From contig NZ_MPKW01000011.1 in assembly GCF_009729415.1 (NCBI RefSeq), positions 103,417 through 167,416 on the forward strand: a stretch of 64,000 nucleotides of DNA, read 5' to 3'. The stretch's first letter is position 1. Every line of letters begins with the position of its first letter. Shown one piece after another: positions 56,099 to 64,000 of this stretch. The DNA comes from Mycolicibacterium sp. CBMA 234. Its GTDB lineage: Bacteria; Actinomycetota; Actinomycetes; Mycobacteriales; Mycobacteriaceae. The notes below the pieces were generated by a model. It saw nothing but the letters and a program-made list of their open reading frames with translations, did not search any database and was not told where the DNA came from. A program made the translations under genes and the position numbers.

Positions 56099-57523
56099 GT
56101 GTCATGGTCCAATTCTGAAGATTCAGAGCAGACCAATCCGGATAGTTTTCCGGCCGATATCCTCGTGAACCTCGACCGGTCGGCCCGAACCGGACTGGCC
56201 GTCCAACTGCAGCATCAATTGCGCGTGGCGATCCAAGAGGGTCGGCTTGCCACGAATACAGCGCTGCCGCCGTCGCGAATTCTGGCTCAGCAGTTGGGTG
56301 TTTCGCGCAGCGTCGTGGTCACGGCCTATGAGCATCTGACCGCTGAGGGCTATCTCGCCGGCCGGCAAGGGTCAAGCACCCGAGTCCAGCACCTGGGCGG
56401 TTCGACGCCACCGGCGCCTGCCACAGAGGTCCCGGGCAAGGCCATCCGGATGATCGGCGGACTGCCCGATCCGGCATTGTTTCCCCGGGCCGAATGGCTC
56501 CGCCACTATCGAGCGGCGCTCAATGAAGTGCCGAACGACGCCCTGACGTATCCGGGCCCGCTGGGTGCGCCGGCGTTGCGGCACGCCCTTACCGAGTACC
56601 TGGCGCGCGTCCGCGGAGTCTCGACGAGGCTCGAATACGTCCATGTGACAACGGGTATCACGCAAGCGGTGACGCTCGTGGCGAGGGCGCTGAAGGTCCG
56701 CGGGTGCCGGGCCATCGCGGTGGAGGACCCGTGTTTCGCGTTCCACCGGGACACCATCACGAATGCGGGGCTGACCGCGATTCCGGTGCCGGTCGACCAC
56801 GACGGGCTCGACGTCGACCGGCTGACAGACGTCGACGTCGGCGCCGTTCTGGTGGCGCCCGCGCATTCGTATCCGACCGGGGTGGTGCTGAGTGCGGCCC
56901 GACGGGCGGCGCTCATCTCCTGGGCGCGCCGCCAACACGCCTTGATCATCGAGGACGACTACGACGCCGAGTTCCGCTACGACCGGCGGCCGATCGGTGC
57001 CCTCCAGGGCCTGGCACCGGAACTCACCGCATACTCCGGCTGCGCCAGCAAAACCCTCACTCCGGCGCTTCGCCTCGGCTGGATTGCCTTGCCGCCCTGG
57101 CTGATTGACCAGGTGGCACACCAAAAGCTGTACGACGACATGGGCAACACCCTGCTCGAACAACTGGCCTTCGCACGGTTCATCGACAGCGGCGGCATGG
57201 CCCGTCACCTCCGGCGGGTACGCCCGACCTATCGACAACGACGGGATGCTCTACTGGCCGCGCTGGCGGTGTCCCTGCCCGATGCCACGCCGATGGGCGT
57301 CGCAGCGGGATTGCATCTGCACGTGCGATTGCCCGACCATTGCGACGAGGACGCCGTCGTCCAGGGCGCCTTCCAGCACGGTGTGCTGGTCGGTGGCGCC
57401 CGCTGGAACTGGGCCGATCCGGCGGCGGCGCCTCCGGCCCTGGTGATCGGTTACGGGTCGGTCGCCGAATCCGACATCGGGCATGCCGTCGCGGTTTTGG
57501 GCTCACTCGCCCACTTGCGGTAA
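56099..57523 (+). CDS. MocR/PdxR-type GntR-aminotransferase regulator
   Basis: 474-aa regulator. The N-terminal GntR winged helix spans about residues 30-100 (LPPSRILAQQLGVSRSVVVTAYEHLTAEGYL). The rest is a class I aminotransferase-like domain with the PLP-binding Lys in SGCASKTLTPALRLGW and IEDDYDAEFRYD. MocR proteins use PLP as cofactor or signal to control PLP, GABA, ectoine or taurine genes. The GTG at 56099 is leaderless by its -10 distance. Its target is probably the divergent 141-aa gene. Confidence 0.92.
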   Translation: MSWSNSEDSEQTNPDSFPADILVNLDRSARTGLAVQLQHQLRVAIQEGRLATNTALPPSRILAQQLGVSRSVVVTAYEHLTAEGYLAGRQGSSTRVQHLGGSTPPAPATEVPGKAIRMIGGLPDPALFPRAEWLRHYRAALNEVPNDALTYPGPLGAPALRHALTEYLARVRGVSTRLEYVHVTTGITQAVTLVARALKVRGCRAIAVEDPCFAFHRDTITNAGLTAIPVPVDHDGLDVDRLTDVDVGAVLVAPAHSYPTGVVLSAARRAALISWARRQHALIIEDDYDAEFRYDRRPIGALQGLAPELTAYSGCASKTLTPALRLGWIALPPWLIDQVAHQKLYDDMGNTLLEQLAFARFIDSGGMARHLRRVRPTYRQRRDALLAALAVSLPDATPMGVAAGLHLHVRLPDHCDEDAVVQGAFQHGVLVGGARWNWADPAAAPPALVIGYGSVAESDIGHAVAVLGSLAHLR

Positions 57524-58885
57524 TTCGTCGGCAGCGATTTCACACGGCGTCTTCGTGGTCGGTTTCTCCTGCGTCACAACGGGTTCCGTAGGAGGTGCGG
57601 TCGACGCTGGGTCGGACGCCGGTGGCACCGGCGTGGCCACCGGCTGATCTGCCTCCACAGCTGGTTCGTCGGCAGCTGGTTTCTCGGCAGCCTGCTGATC
57701 CGCGTCTGGAAGCGCGCCGTCGGCGTCGGAGTCTTTGCCGTCGTCGGATGCGTCGCCCTTGGCACCGGAGGGATCGGACTGGTCCTTCTTATCGAGGTCA
57801 GCGTCGGTGCCCTCATCACCCGGCGTGAGGTCGTCCAAGCCATTCGTGAGCTGGTCGAGGCCACCGACGCCCGCTGCAGCTGATCCGAGCCCAGCCATCG
57901 ACCCGAGCACTCCCCCGATGGCGTCGACCAGCTGCTGCCCCAAACCGCTTACCCCCGAACCCAATCCGATGTCCCCGGTCGCGGCGGCGGGTGGACTTGC
58001 GGCCGACGCACCAAGTGCCGGTTCCGGCATCCCGGACCCGCCGGCCATCGGGGCCGCGACCGGTTCGGCCGACATCGCCGGAACCCCGACTGGCGCCCCG
58101 GGCATGGCCACCGGTGCCAGCGGCGCCAAACCGGCCGCAGTGCCCAGCGCACCGAGCGGCGCCGTCGGCACGGCCTGATACGCCGGCACGGGCGACAGCA
58201 TCACTGTCGGCGCAATACCAACGGGCACCCCAAACGACACCCGTGCCGGGGTAGTTGCTGCGATCGCCGAATCATAAGCTGCCACAACAGCATCGGATGC
58301 CGCCTGTAGCGCGGGTAACAGCTCACCACAGATCACCTGAATCACGAAGGGCTTCACCTGTTGATCGACGATCTCGCTGGCGGTGGCCGCATCGCCCGTC
58401 CCGCCGAGGACCATCCGGGCTGCCGCGGTCCACGCGTCACCGCGACCGGACACCTGCGTATCGGCCCGCAGCACCGCAACGACCTTGGTGTCCACCGCAC
58501 GCCACAACTCGTCGCGCAGCGTCGTCAATGCCTGCGCGCTCCGCTGCAGCTGCGCCACAACATCTTCGGCGCTCACCGTCAGGCCCCGCAAAAAGTCACC
58601 GGCCGCGTCGCCACCTGCACCTGACCATTGCGCCGTCAGATCTCGATATGTGTTGCCCTGCAACCGCAACGCGTCCTGGGCAGCCACGGCGGCCGCGTCC
58701 AGCGACCGTGCGTCAGCGGCCAGCGCGGCCAGATCCAGACCGCTCTCTGCGCCGTACAACTGCACCAGCGACGCCCCGGGATATGCCATGCCCAGCACCT
58801 CGCTGGCCGCCACGTAACTGTCCAGCGCCGTCAGCGCCCGCTCCCCCTCAGCGAGCCGCGCGTCGACATCGAATGCGGCTGCCAT
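57503..58885 (-). CDS. WXG-like protein with Pro/Ala/acidic tail
   Basis: 460-aa protein. The N-terminal helical half (about 1-190) has a WSGAGGDAAGDFL motif (W-x-G) and helix-turn-helix hairpins like the ESX/WXG100-type secreted proteins. The rest is Pro/Ala/Gly-rich, then acidic (LDDLTPGDEGTDADLDKKDQ), ending with CEIAADELPQ. Large mycobacterial proteins of this type are exported by type VII systems or associate with them; no ESX core genes are present here. The ATG at 58885 lies 1 nt after the stop of the 100-aa gene. The 3' end overlaps the convergent MocR gene by 21 bp. Confidence 0.7.
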   Translation of the reverse strand: MAAAFDVDARLAEGERALTALDSYVAASEVLGMAYPGASLVQLYGAESGLDLAALAADARSLDAAAVAAQDALRLQGNTYRDLTAQWSGAGGDAAGDFLRGLTVSAEDVVAQLQRSAQALTTLRDELWRAVDTKVVAVLRADTQVSGRGDAWTAAARMVLGGTGDAATASEIVDQQVKPFVIQVICGELLPALQAASDAVVAAYDSAIAATTPARVSFGVPVGIAPTVMLSPVPAYQAVPTAPLGALGTAAGLAPLAPVAMPGAPVGVPAMSAEPVAAPMAGGSGMPEPALGASAASPPAAATGDIGLGSGVSGLGQQLVDAIGGVLGSMAGLGSAAAGVGGLDQLTNGLDDLTPGDEGTDADLDKKDQSDPSGAKGDASDDGKDSDADGALPDADQQAAEKPAADEPAVEADQPVATPVPPASDPASTAPPTEPVVTQEKPTTKTPCEIAADELPQVGE

Positions 58886-58886
58886 G

Positions 58887-59189
58887 TCAGACCAGCCGTC
58901 CCGCGAGGTCTGCGTCGGCATCCACGTAGCGGCCTGACGAAGCCCTCAGTGCCGCTGCGGCTTCCGACGTCGCACGGACCCAGGACCGTACCTGATCGGC
59001 GGACTCGTCCAGGGCGATGCGCAACGCGGCGGCCTGGGCAGCGTGGTCCCGCCCACCGCAGAAACCGTCGAAATACCACCGCAGCAACGGCGCAACCGCC
59101 ACGGACAGGGTGTCGGCAACCGATTCACAACGCTGCGCGATCTCCCGCACAGCCGACGGGTCTATCCGAGCGACATCACGTTCTCCCAT
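58887..59189 (-). CDS. WXG100/EspC-like small helical protein
   Basis: 100-aa protein predicted as a helical hairpin. After VARIDPSAVREIAQRCESVADTL it has the turn WYFDGFCGGRDHAAQ in the place of the WxG loop and then a second long helix ending ASSGRYVDADADLAGRL. This is the pattern of the EspC / DUF2580 type VII-associated family. It forms a tight pair with the 460-aa WXG-like gene (one base apart); the two proteins may form a heterodimer. No ribosome site is evident at the ATG. Confidence 0.7.
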   Translation of the reverse strand: MGERDVARIDPSAVREIAQRCESVADTLSVAVAPLLRWYFDGFCGGRDHAAQAAALRIALDESADQVRSWVRATSEAAAALRASSGRYVDADADLAGRLV

Positions 59190-59349
59190 GCCTTGCTATG
59201 ACGCACAGCAGGGCCGTTCGGTTCCATCGAAACGGAAACAATCTGCGCCCACTCGCCGAAACGTGCCTCCTGGACCGCTGGCGGCGCGAGCCTTCCACAC
59301 CGCTGTCCGACCGCCGGGTGCCCTGACCCGCCCAATAGGTCAAGCGAAC

Positions 59350-61188
59350 TCAGCGCAATCCAGGATGTGTTCCCGATTGCCGTGCACGCCGCTGGACAGC
59401 GGCGATCTCGCGCAGCCCGTCGCCGAGCAGGCTCCGGTTGAGCGGGGACAGGTCGCCGACGGTGATCACGTCGTTCGGGGTACGGCCGTCGGCGATCAGC
59501 TCGACCTGATGCGCCAACCGCATGCGTTGCAGCATGACGAAAACCTCTGTGAGAGTGTGCGAATCCCGCTCCGTCAGCGCACCTGTGCCCGCCGCCGCCA
59601 CGAGCCGGGCCGGAGTCGATGCCGAGGTCATATCGGCGGTGAGGCCACCCCACCGGGCCAGATTGACGATCGGCGTCACGGCATGCGTCTTCAGGTCGAA
59701 CGTGCCGCCGCGCCGCGACAGCACATCGCGCAGCGACCATGCGCGCACCTTGCCGGACAGTGCATCCAGCAGTTGTAGGCGCAAGGCGTTCGGATATTCG
59801 TCACGCATCCGGCGGAACACCGTGGGCACGGTGTGCAACGCCCGGTTCCCCCACACCACGCGGCCGTCGATCAGCAGTGAGGACAGGATCAAACCTTTGC
59901 CGCGCAGTGGATCATCGAGCCAGCCCTCGGCGGCCTGTACCCAGTCGGAGGCCGACCGCGCGAACGCCTTGTGCGACGCGATCGCGCCGTTGCTGTCGGC
60001 CGGCAGACCGCAACCGTCAAGGATGGCGTGCGCGCGGGCCGCGATGGAACGCAACTGCGTGCATTCGGAATCGCAGCTGTCGGACCAACTGAGCGCGCTG
60101 TCCACATCGGACGACGGCATGGCCTCCCGGCGGGCGATACTGCCCAGCGTGAGCCAGGCGAACTGATCCTGCGTCGGACCGGGGCCTGCTTCGGCCAGGG
60201 CGAGTTCCAATGCCTTGCGTACCAACGCATCCAGCACGATCGATGAGATGCTGCTCGCGGCCGACGCTTTCGTCCCTGTGCGAAACAGATCAACCGCGAT
60301 CTGGGTCACCTCGCGGCCATGCCGCTGCAGCGCAGCAGCATCGGGCGCCTGCGCGATCGCCCGGCGCAACACGAAGCTCTGGCGGGCCGAGGCGGCCAGC
60401 AGGTCGACGTCCTCCAGGACGCCCAGCACCTCACCCCGTGGCGACACCACCGGCATATGGCGCATACCGCGCTCCAGCATTTCCAGCAGCACCGTCTCGG
60501 CGGTGCGGTCAGCGGTCACCGTCTGGGCGGGTCGACTCATCACCTCGGCGATCGGGATATCGACCGGTAACCCCGCTGCGACGACCCGAGACCTGAGGTC
60601 ACGGTCGGTGAAGATCCCGACGCCGCCCTCGCGCAGCCGGACCAGCGCATAGGACACTCGCTGTTCGCTCATCTGCACGACGGCATCACGAACCGAGACT
60701 CCAGGCTCCACGATCAGCGCGGTGCCGTGCACCAGATCGCCGACCGGCCTCGAATCGCTGGCCGTCACCAGCTGCGACTGCGACGACGGCGTGGCGGACA
60801 ACGCCAGGAAACGCAGACCCGCCGGTTTGGCGAACTGTGACCGCACGAGCTCACCGGGCAGGCGGACGACTGTTGTGGGTTCCGTTGTGCGAGACAGGAA
60901 TTCGATACCGCCGCCGGTCAGCATCGGAACGTAGCCGAAGATGCCGCCGGGCTCGATGGTGTCGAACACCTGCCCACCACCTGACCCGTCCACCTCCTGC
61001 AGACTCACCGAGCCGCTCAGGACCATCCAGACGTCATCGGGGACATGGCGAGAGAAGTCCGCGATCACGGTCCCGGCACCATAGTGCTCCAGCGATGAGG
61101 CGGCGACGAGGTCGGCCAGTTCGGCATCACTGGCCGTCTGAAACGGCGGATGCGAACCGAGGAAGTTCACCAGCTCCGGAGGGGTCAC
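59350..61188 (-). CDS. cNMP-binding / CBS / DUF294 nucleotidyltransferase protein
   Basis: 612-aa signalling protein. A cyclic-nucleotide-binding-like domain (about 1-110, DDVWMVLSGSVSLQEVD) is followed by two CBS domains (about 150-270). The DUF294 nucleotidyltransferase-like part has GSIARREAMPSSDVDSAL (the G-S-x-A-R-R-E...S-D-x-D active site), then the DUF294_C substrate domain. Similar proteins are predicted to modify proteins or sense adenosine compounds. The GTG at 61188 follows the GMC stop at 61208; earlier starts would overlap. Two cyclases are encoded 37 and 40 kb away. Confidence 0.82.
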   Translation of the reverse strand: MTPPELVNFLGSHPPFQTASDAELADLVAASSLEHYGAGTVIADFSRHVPDDVWMVLSGSVSLQEVDGSGGGQVFDTIEPGGIFGYVPMLTGGGIEFLSRTTEPTTVVRLPGELVRSQFAKPAGLRFLALSATPSSQSQLVTASDSRPVGDLVHGTALIVEPGVSVRDAVVQMSEQRVSYALVRLREGGVGIFTDRDLRSRVVAAGLPVDIPIAEVMSRPAQTVTADRTAETVLLEMLERGMRHMPVVSPRGEVLGVLEDVDLLAASARQSFVLRRAIAQAPDAAALQRHGREVTQIAVDLFRTGTKASAASSISSIVLDALVRKALELALAEAGPGPTQDQFAWLTLGSIARREAMPSSDVDSALSWSDSCDSECTQLRSIAARAHAILDGCGLPADSNGAIASHKAFARSASDWVQAAEGWLDDPLRGKGLILSSLLIDGRVVWGNRALHTVPTVFRRMRDEYPNALRLQLLDALSGKVRAWSLRDVLSRRGGTFDLKTHAVTPIVNLARWGGLTADMTSASTPARLVAAAGTGALTERDSHTLTEVFVMLQRMRLAHQVELIADGRTPNDVITVGDLSPLNRSLLGDGLREIAAVQRRARQSGTHPGLR

Positions 61189-61207
61189 CCCGTCATCGTG
61201 CCCCACT

Positions 61208-62794
61208 TCAGCTGTTGCGCATGAGGTCCGCACATTTCTCGGCCATCGTCATCACCGTGATGTTGGGATTGATCACCGGCAACTTCGGCATCGCCGAGGC
61301 GTCCACCACCCGCAGGTTGCGCACACCCTTGACGCGCAATTGCGGATCGAGCACCGCCATCGGATCGTCGACCGCACCCATCCGCGCCGTGCCGGCCGGG
61401 TGGTACACCGTGTTGTGGGTCTTGTAGATGTATGCGAGCAACTCCTCGTCGGTCTGCGCATCCGGCCCCGGCGCGAGTTCACGGCCGATCCATTCCTGCA
61501 GCGGTTCCTGCTCGGCGATCTTGCGCGCCAGCTTGATTCCGGCGAGCATCACCTGCTCGTCGTGCCCTTCCGGGTCGGTGAAATAGCGTGGGTCGACCTT
61601 GGCGCGGTCCCGGAAGTCCCGAGAGGCCAGTCGCACGGTTCCGCGCGAACGGCCTTGTGTCACATTGGGAGTCAAGCAGAACCCGTTGTCAGTGGTCGGG
61701 TACCCGTGCCGCAGCGTATTCATGTCGAACGGGACGCTGCCGTAATGCATCATCAAGTCAGAGTGGTCAGGGTCGTCCCCGGCGACCTCGGTGGTCGCGA
61801 AGAGCCCGATCTCCCACCACTGGGTGGAATCGGTGACCATCGGCTTCGCAGCCTCCCAGAACACCAGGCCCTCGACGTGGTCGTCGAGGTTCTCGCCGAC
61901 GCCAGGCGAGTCGACCCGCACCGCGATGCCGACATCGCCCAGATGGCCGGCCGGCCCAATACCCGACAGCATCAGCAGTTTCGGCGTGTCGATCGCGCCG
62001 GCGGTGATGACCACCTCGCGTGTCGCGGTGACGACGTCGTAGCCGGTGAGATCGGGTCGTTGATACCGGACGCCGACGGCCACCGGCTCGTCGCCGGAAT
62101 CGTCGAACAGGATCTCGGCCACCCAGCAATTGGTCAGCACGGTGAGGTTGGGCCGAGACTCCAGGATCGGGTGCAGGTACGCGTGTGAACTGGACATCCG
62201 CTCGCCGGCCTCGTTGGCGTTGATCTGCAACCAGCCGGCCGCATTGAGGGCCCAGTCGTCGCGGTTGAACTGCACGGTCTCCAGACCGACTTTGGCCGCG
62301 GAGTCGATCACCGCCTGGCCGCACGGATCGGTCGGCGGCACGTCCCGCAGTCGAACCGGACCCGAATCGCCGTGCCGCACACCCTGATAGGTGCCGGTGG
62401 CGGTGTTGTTCTCCAGCTTCGCGGTGTACGGCAGGACGTCCTCAGGACCCCACCCGGTGGCGCCCATGGACTCCCAGTCCCGCAGGCCCTGGGCGAGCGG
62501 CCAGAACGCGATGCAGGAATTGTGCGATGAGCACCCACCGAGCACCTTCGCCCGAGCGTGCCGCATGAAGCTGTTGCCCTTCTCCTGCGGTTCCACCGGG
62601 TAGTCCCAGTCGTAGCCGGAGTCGAGCAGGTGCATCCACGCCGACAACTCCAGGATGTTGCGGTCACCCACATCCGACGGTCCGGCCTCCACTAGACACA
62701 CGCTGACGTTCGGGTCCTCGGATAGCCGCGCCGCGAGGACACAGCCGGCGGAGCCGCCACCTGCGATCACGTAGTCGTAGGTTTGCTCTGGCAT
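61208..62794 (-). CDS. GMC oxidoreductase, choline-dehydrogenase-like
   Basis: 528-aa FAD enzyme of the GMC family. It has the N-terminal VIAGGGSAGCVLAARLSE, the signature KVLGGCSSHN, the second GMC signature GAIDTPKLLMLSGIGP and the active-site HPAGTARMG with PVINPNITVM. It resembles BetA/alkJ-type alcohol dehydrogenases. It lies between an amino-acid permease gene and a cNMP/CBS protein on the same strand, so uptake and oxidation of an amino alcohol is a possible scheme. A gaggag site precedes the ATG. Confidence 0.93.
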   Translation of the reverse strand: MPEQTYDYVIAGGGSAGCVLAARLSEDPNVSVCLVEAGPSDVGDRNILELSAWMHLLDSGYDWDYPVEPQEKGNSFMRHARAKVLGGCSSHNSCIAFWPLAQGLRDWESMGATGWGPEDVLPYTAKLENNTATGTYQGVRHGDSGPVRLRDVPPTDPCGQAVIDSAAKVGLETVQFNRDDWALNAAGWLQINANEAGERMSSSHAYLHPILESRPNLTVLTNCWVAEILFDDSGDEPVAVGVRYQRPDLTGYDVVTATREVVITAGAIDTPKLLMLSGIGPAGHLGDVGIAVRVDSPGVGENLDDHVEGLVFWEAAKPMVTDSTQWWEIGLFATTEVAGDDPDHSDLMMHYGSVPFDMNTLRHGYPTTDNGFCLTPNVTQGRSRGTVRLASRDFRDRAKVDPRYFTDPEGHDEQVMLAGIKLARKIAEQEPLQEWIGRELAPGPDAQTDEELLAYIYKTHNTVYHPAGTARMGAVDDPMAVLDPQLRVKGVRNLRVVDASAMPKLPVINPNITVMTMAEKCADLMRNS

Positions 62795-62845
62795 GATACG
62801 AACTCCTCGAAAAGTGTTCAGACAGAAGGGAATCAGTTCAGCGGA

Positions 62846-64000
62846 TCAGTCGCGAGTGAGCGCCGAGTGGGAGGCAAGCGTGCCAATGTGGTTGCGGCCC
62901 TTGACCAAATACCAGACCAGGCCCAGTCCGAGGATGACGCCGATGTAGACGAACGCGCCCCAGGTGTTGTACCAAGGGTCACCGTAGATGGCGACGCGCG
63001 GCCAGGCCAGATTGATCGCCATCGCGACGCCCCACAGCACCGCGAAGATGTTGACCGGCAGGCCCCACTTACCCATGGTGAAGTAGCCGCCCTCCGCAAG
63101 GTCTTTCGGCGGCCACTCTCCCCGCAGGCGCTTCTTGAGCAGTGGGCCGGTGACCATCAGATACGCCAGGTAGATCATGATGATCGCGATCGAGGTCAGC
63201 ACCGTGAACACCTTGGGCTGCCCGAGGTTGATCACGAGGATCAGCGCCGCGATGATGCCGATGACGACGGCCGGCACGATGGGCGCCTGGGTCTTGGGGT
63301 GCACCTTGGCGAGCTTCTCGCCGAACGGCAGCGCGTTGTCGCGGGCCATGGCGAAGGTCAACCGGATGGCCGCAGTGTGCACGGCCAGCGAACACACTGT
63401 CACCGCAACCACGATGCAGACCAGGAAGATGGTGCCCAACGGACCCCACATCACCTTCTCGACGACGGACTGCAGGCTGCCGTCGGGACTGCTGAGCGCC
63501 GGGTCGTTCAGGTCGGGCGTGGCCATGATGGCGCCCGCCAGGATGGCCCCGCCGATCACGAACGAGGCCAGGATCGCGCGCAGGATGGCCTTGGGCGCGG
63601 TGCGGCGGGGTTCGACCGTCTCCTCGCCGAGCGAGCTCGCGGTGTCGAACCCGTACATCACGTAGAGCGACGCCACCGAGGCCACCAGGAACGCGCCGAA
63701 ATATCCACCTGGCAGGCCTGCGCCGTGGCCCTGGGTATCGAAGAACACACTGGGTCCGCGTTTGATGTTGAACAGCAGGATGACCGCAATAAGTACGGCC
63801 GCAATGAGTTCGATGAAAACGCCCGCGCTGTTGATCATTGCCATCAGCCGCACGCCGAAAGCATTGATGACGGTGGTGAACGCGATCAGGACGGTGCCGA
63901 GCACGATGGCATTGGCGGCGAAGTCGTACTTCCCGGTGCCGTCGCCGATCACCTGGAAACCGCTCCACAGCCGGGGCAGGTTCAGTTGTAGGGCCAGCAC
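62846..64000 (-). CDS. APC-family amino-acid permease, 5' end outside window
   Basis: At least 384 aa of an amino acid/polyamine/organocation permease. About nine hydrophobic segments are present. The segment YVMYGFDTASSLGEETVEPRRTAPKAIL is the typical TM6-loop signature, and FAMARDNALPFGEKLAKVHPKTQAP the next loop. The reading frame runs through the window edge, so the N-terminus (likely two to four more helices) lies beyond 64000. The 51-bp gap to the GMC gene suggests one operon. Confidence 0.88.
   Translation of the reverse strand: MLALQLNLPRLWSGFQVIGDGTGKYDFAANAIVLGTVLIAFTTVINAFGVRLMAMINSAGVFIELIAAVLIAVILLFNIKRGPSVFFDTQGHGAGLPGGYFGAFLVASVASLYVMYGFDTASSLGEETVEPRRTAPKAILRAILASFVIGGAILAGAIMATPDLNDPALSSPDGSLQSVVEKVMWGPLGTIFLVCIVVAVTVCSLAVHTAAIRLTFAMARDNALPFGEKLAKVHPKTQAPIVPAVVIGIIAALILVINLGQPKVFTVLTSIAIIMIYLAYLMVTGPLLKKRLRGEWPPKDLAEGGYFTMGKWGLPVNIFAVLWGVAMAINLAWPRVAIYGDPWYNTWGAFVYIGVILGLGLVWYLVKGRNHIGTLASHSALTRD

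Overview
The window is chromosomal DNA from a mycobacterium, most likely a fast-growing Mycolicibacterium-type species. The evidence is the high GC content, the mycobacterial signature genes (guaA, choD, guaB3/guaB2, rsdA/sigD, whiB3, groES/groEL1 with a His-rich GroEL1 tail, tsaD/rimI/tsaB/tsaE/alr, gadB, nnrD, glmS), two small DUF732 secreted proteins and many predicted leaderless mRNAs. Gene order follows the M. tuberculosis Rv3396c-Rv3438 backbone, but two accessory blocks interrupt it. No rRNA, tRNA, CRISPR array, transposase or phage gene was seen.

Layout. 0-5 kb: a zinc-ribbon membrane protein, a DUF732 protein, guaA, and a TetR regulator divergent from a TauD-type Fe(II)/2-oxoglutarate dioxygenase (Rv3405c/Rv3406-like) with two matching operators. 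5-13.7 kb: choD, guaB3, guaB2, a DUF5319 gene, anti-sigma factor rsdA, sigD, an Rv3415c-like protein and whiB3. 13.7-25.9 kb (accessory block 1): a K+/H+ antiporter divergent from a TrkA protein, an EthD/SnoaL/TetR/OsmC group, a 1090-aa cyclase-ATPase-LuxR regulator, a diiron ferritin-like protein coupled to a membrane adenylate cyclase, a crotonase-fold protein, and a DUF732 gene bracketed by direct repeats. 26-28.2 kb: groES-groEL1 behind a CIRCE operator.

28.2-42 kb (accessory block 2): an amine oxidase, a response regulator with a degenerate receiver, a universal stress protein/DUF445/DUF4393-like operon, and a PucR-type regulator divergent from a P450 / PDR-type reductase / Rieske oxygenase / GMC oxidase cluster. 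The GMC oxidase carries an in-frame stop at codon 65. The Rieske protein has Asp where the first iron-binding His is expected. 42-53.5 kb: a tightly overlapping operon gadB / alr / alpha-beta hydrolase / tsaE / tsaB / rimI / tsaD / SnoaL-like / proline-rich membrane protein, then nnrD, a small membrane protein and glmS. 53.5-64 kb: a degenerate alpha/beta-hydrolase-like protein, a phospholipase-C-type phosphoesterase, a MocR-type regulator, a WXG-like pair, a cNMP/CBS/nucleotidyltransferase protein, a choline-dehydrogenase-like GMC enzyme and a truncated amino-acid permease.

The backbone genes cover purine synthesis (guaA, guaB2), cell-wall precursors (alr, glmS), t6A tRNA modification (tsaB/D/E), metabolite repair (nnrD), and stress and sigma control (sigD/rsdA, whiB3, groES/EL1). 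The accessory blocks are rich in redox enzymes and signalling proteins. The most distinctive unit is the P450 plus Rieske cluster, in which one reductase gene is available to serve two different oxygenases. All product assignments come from motifs and remembered family features; no database search was run.
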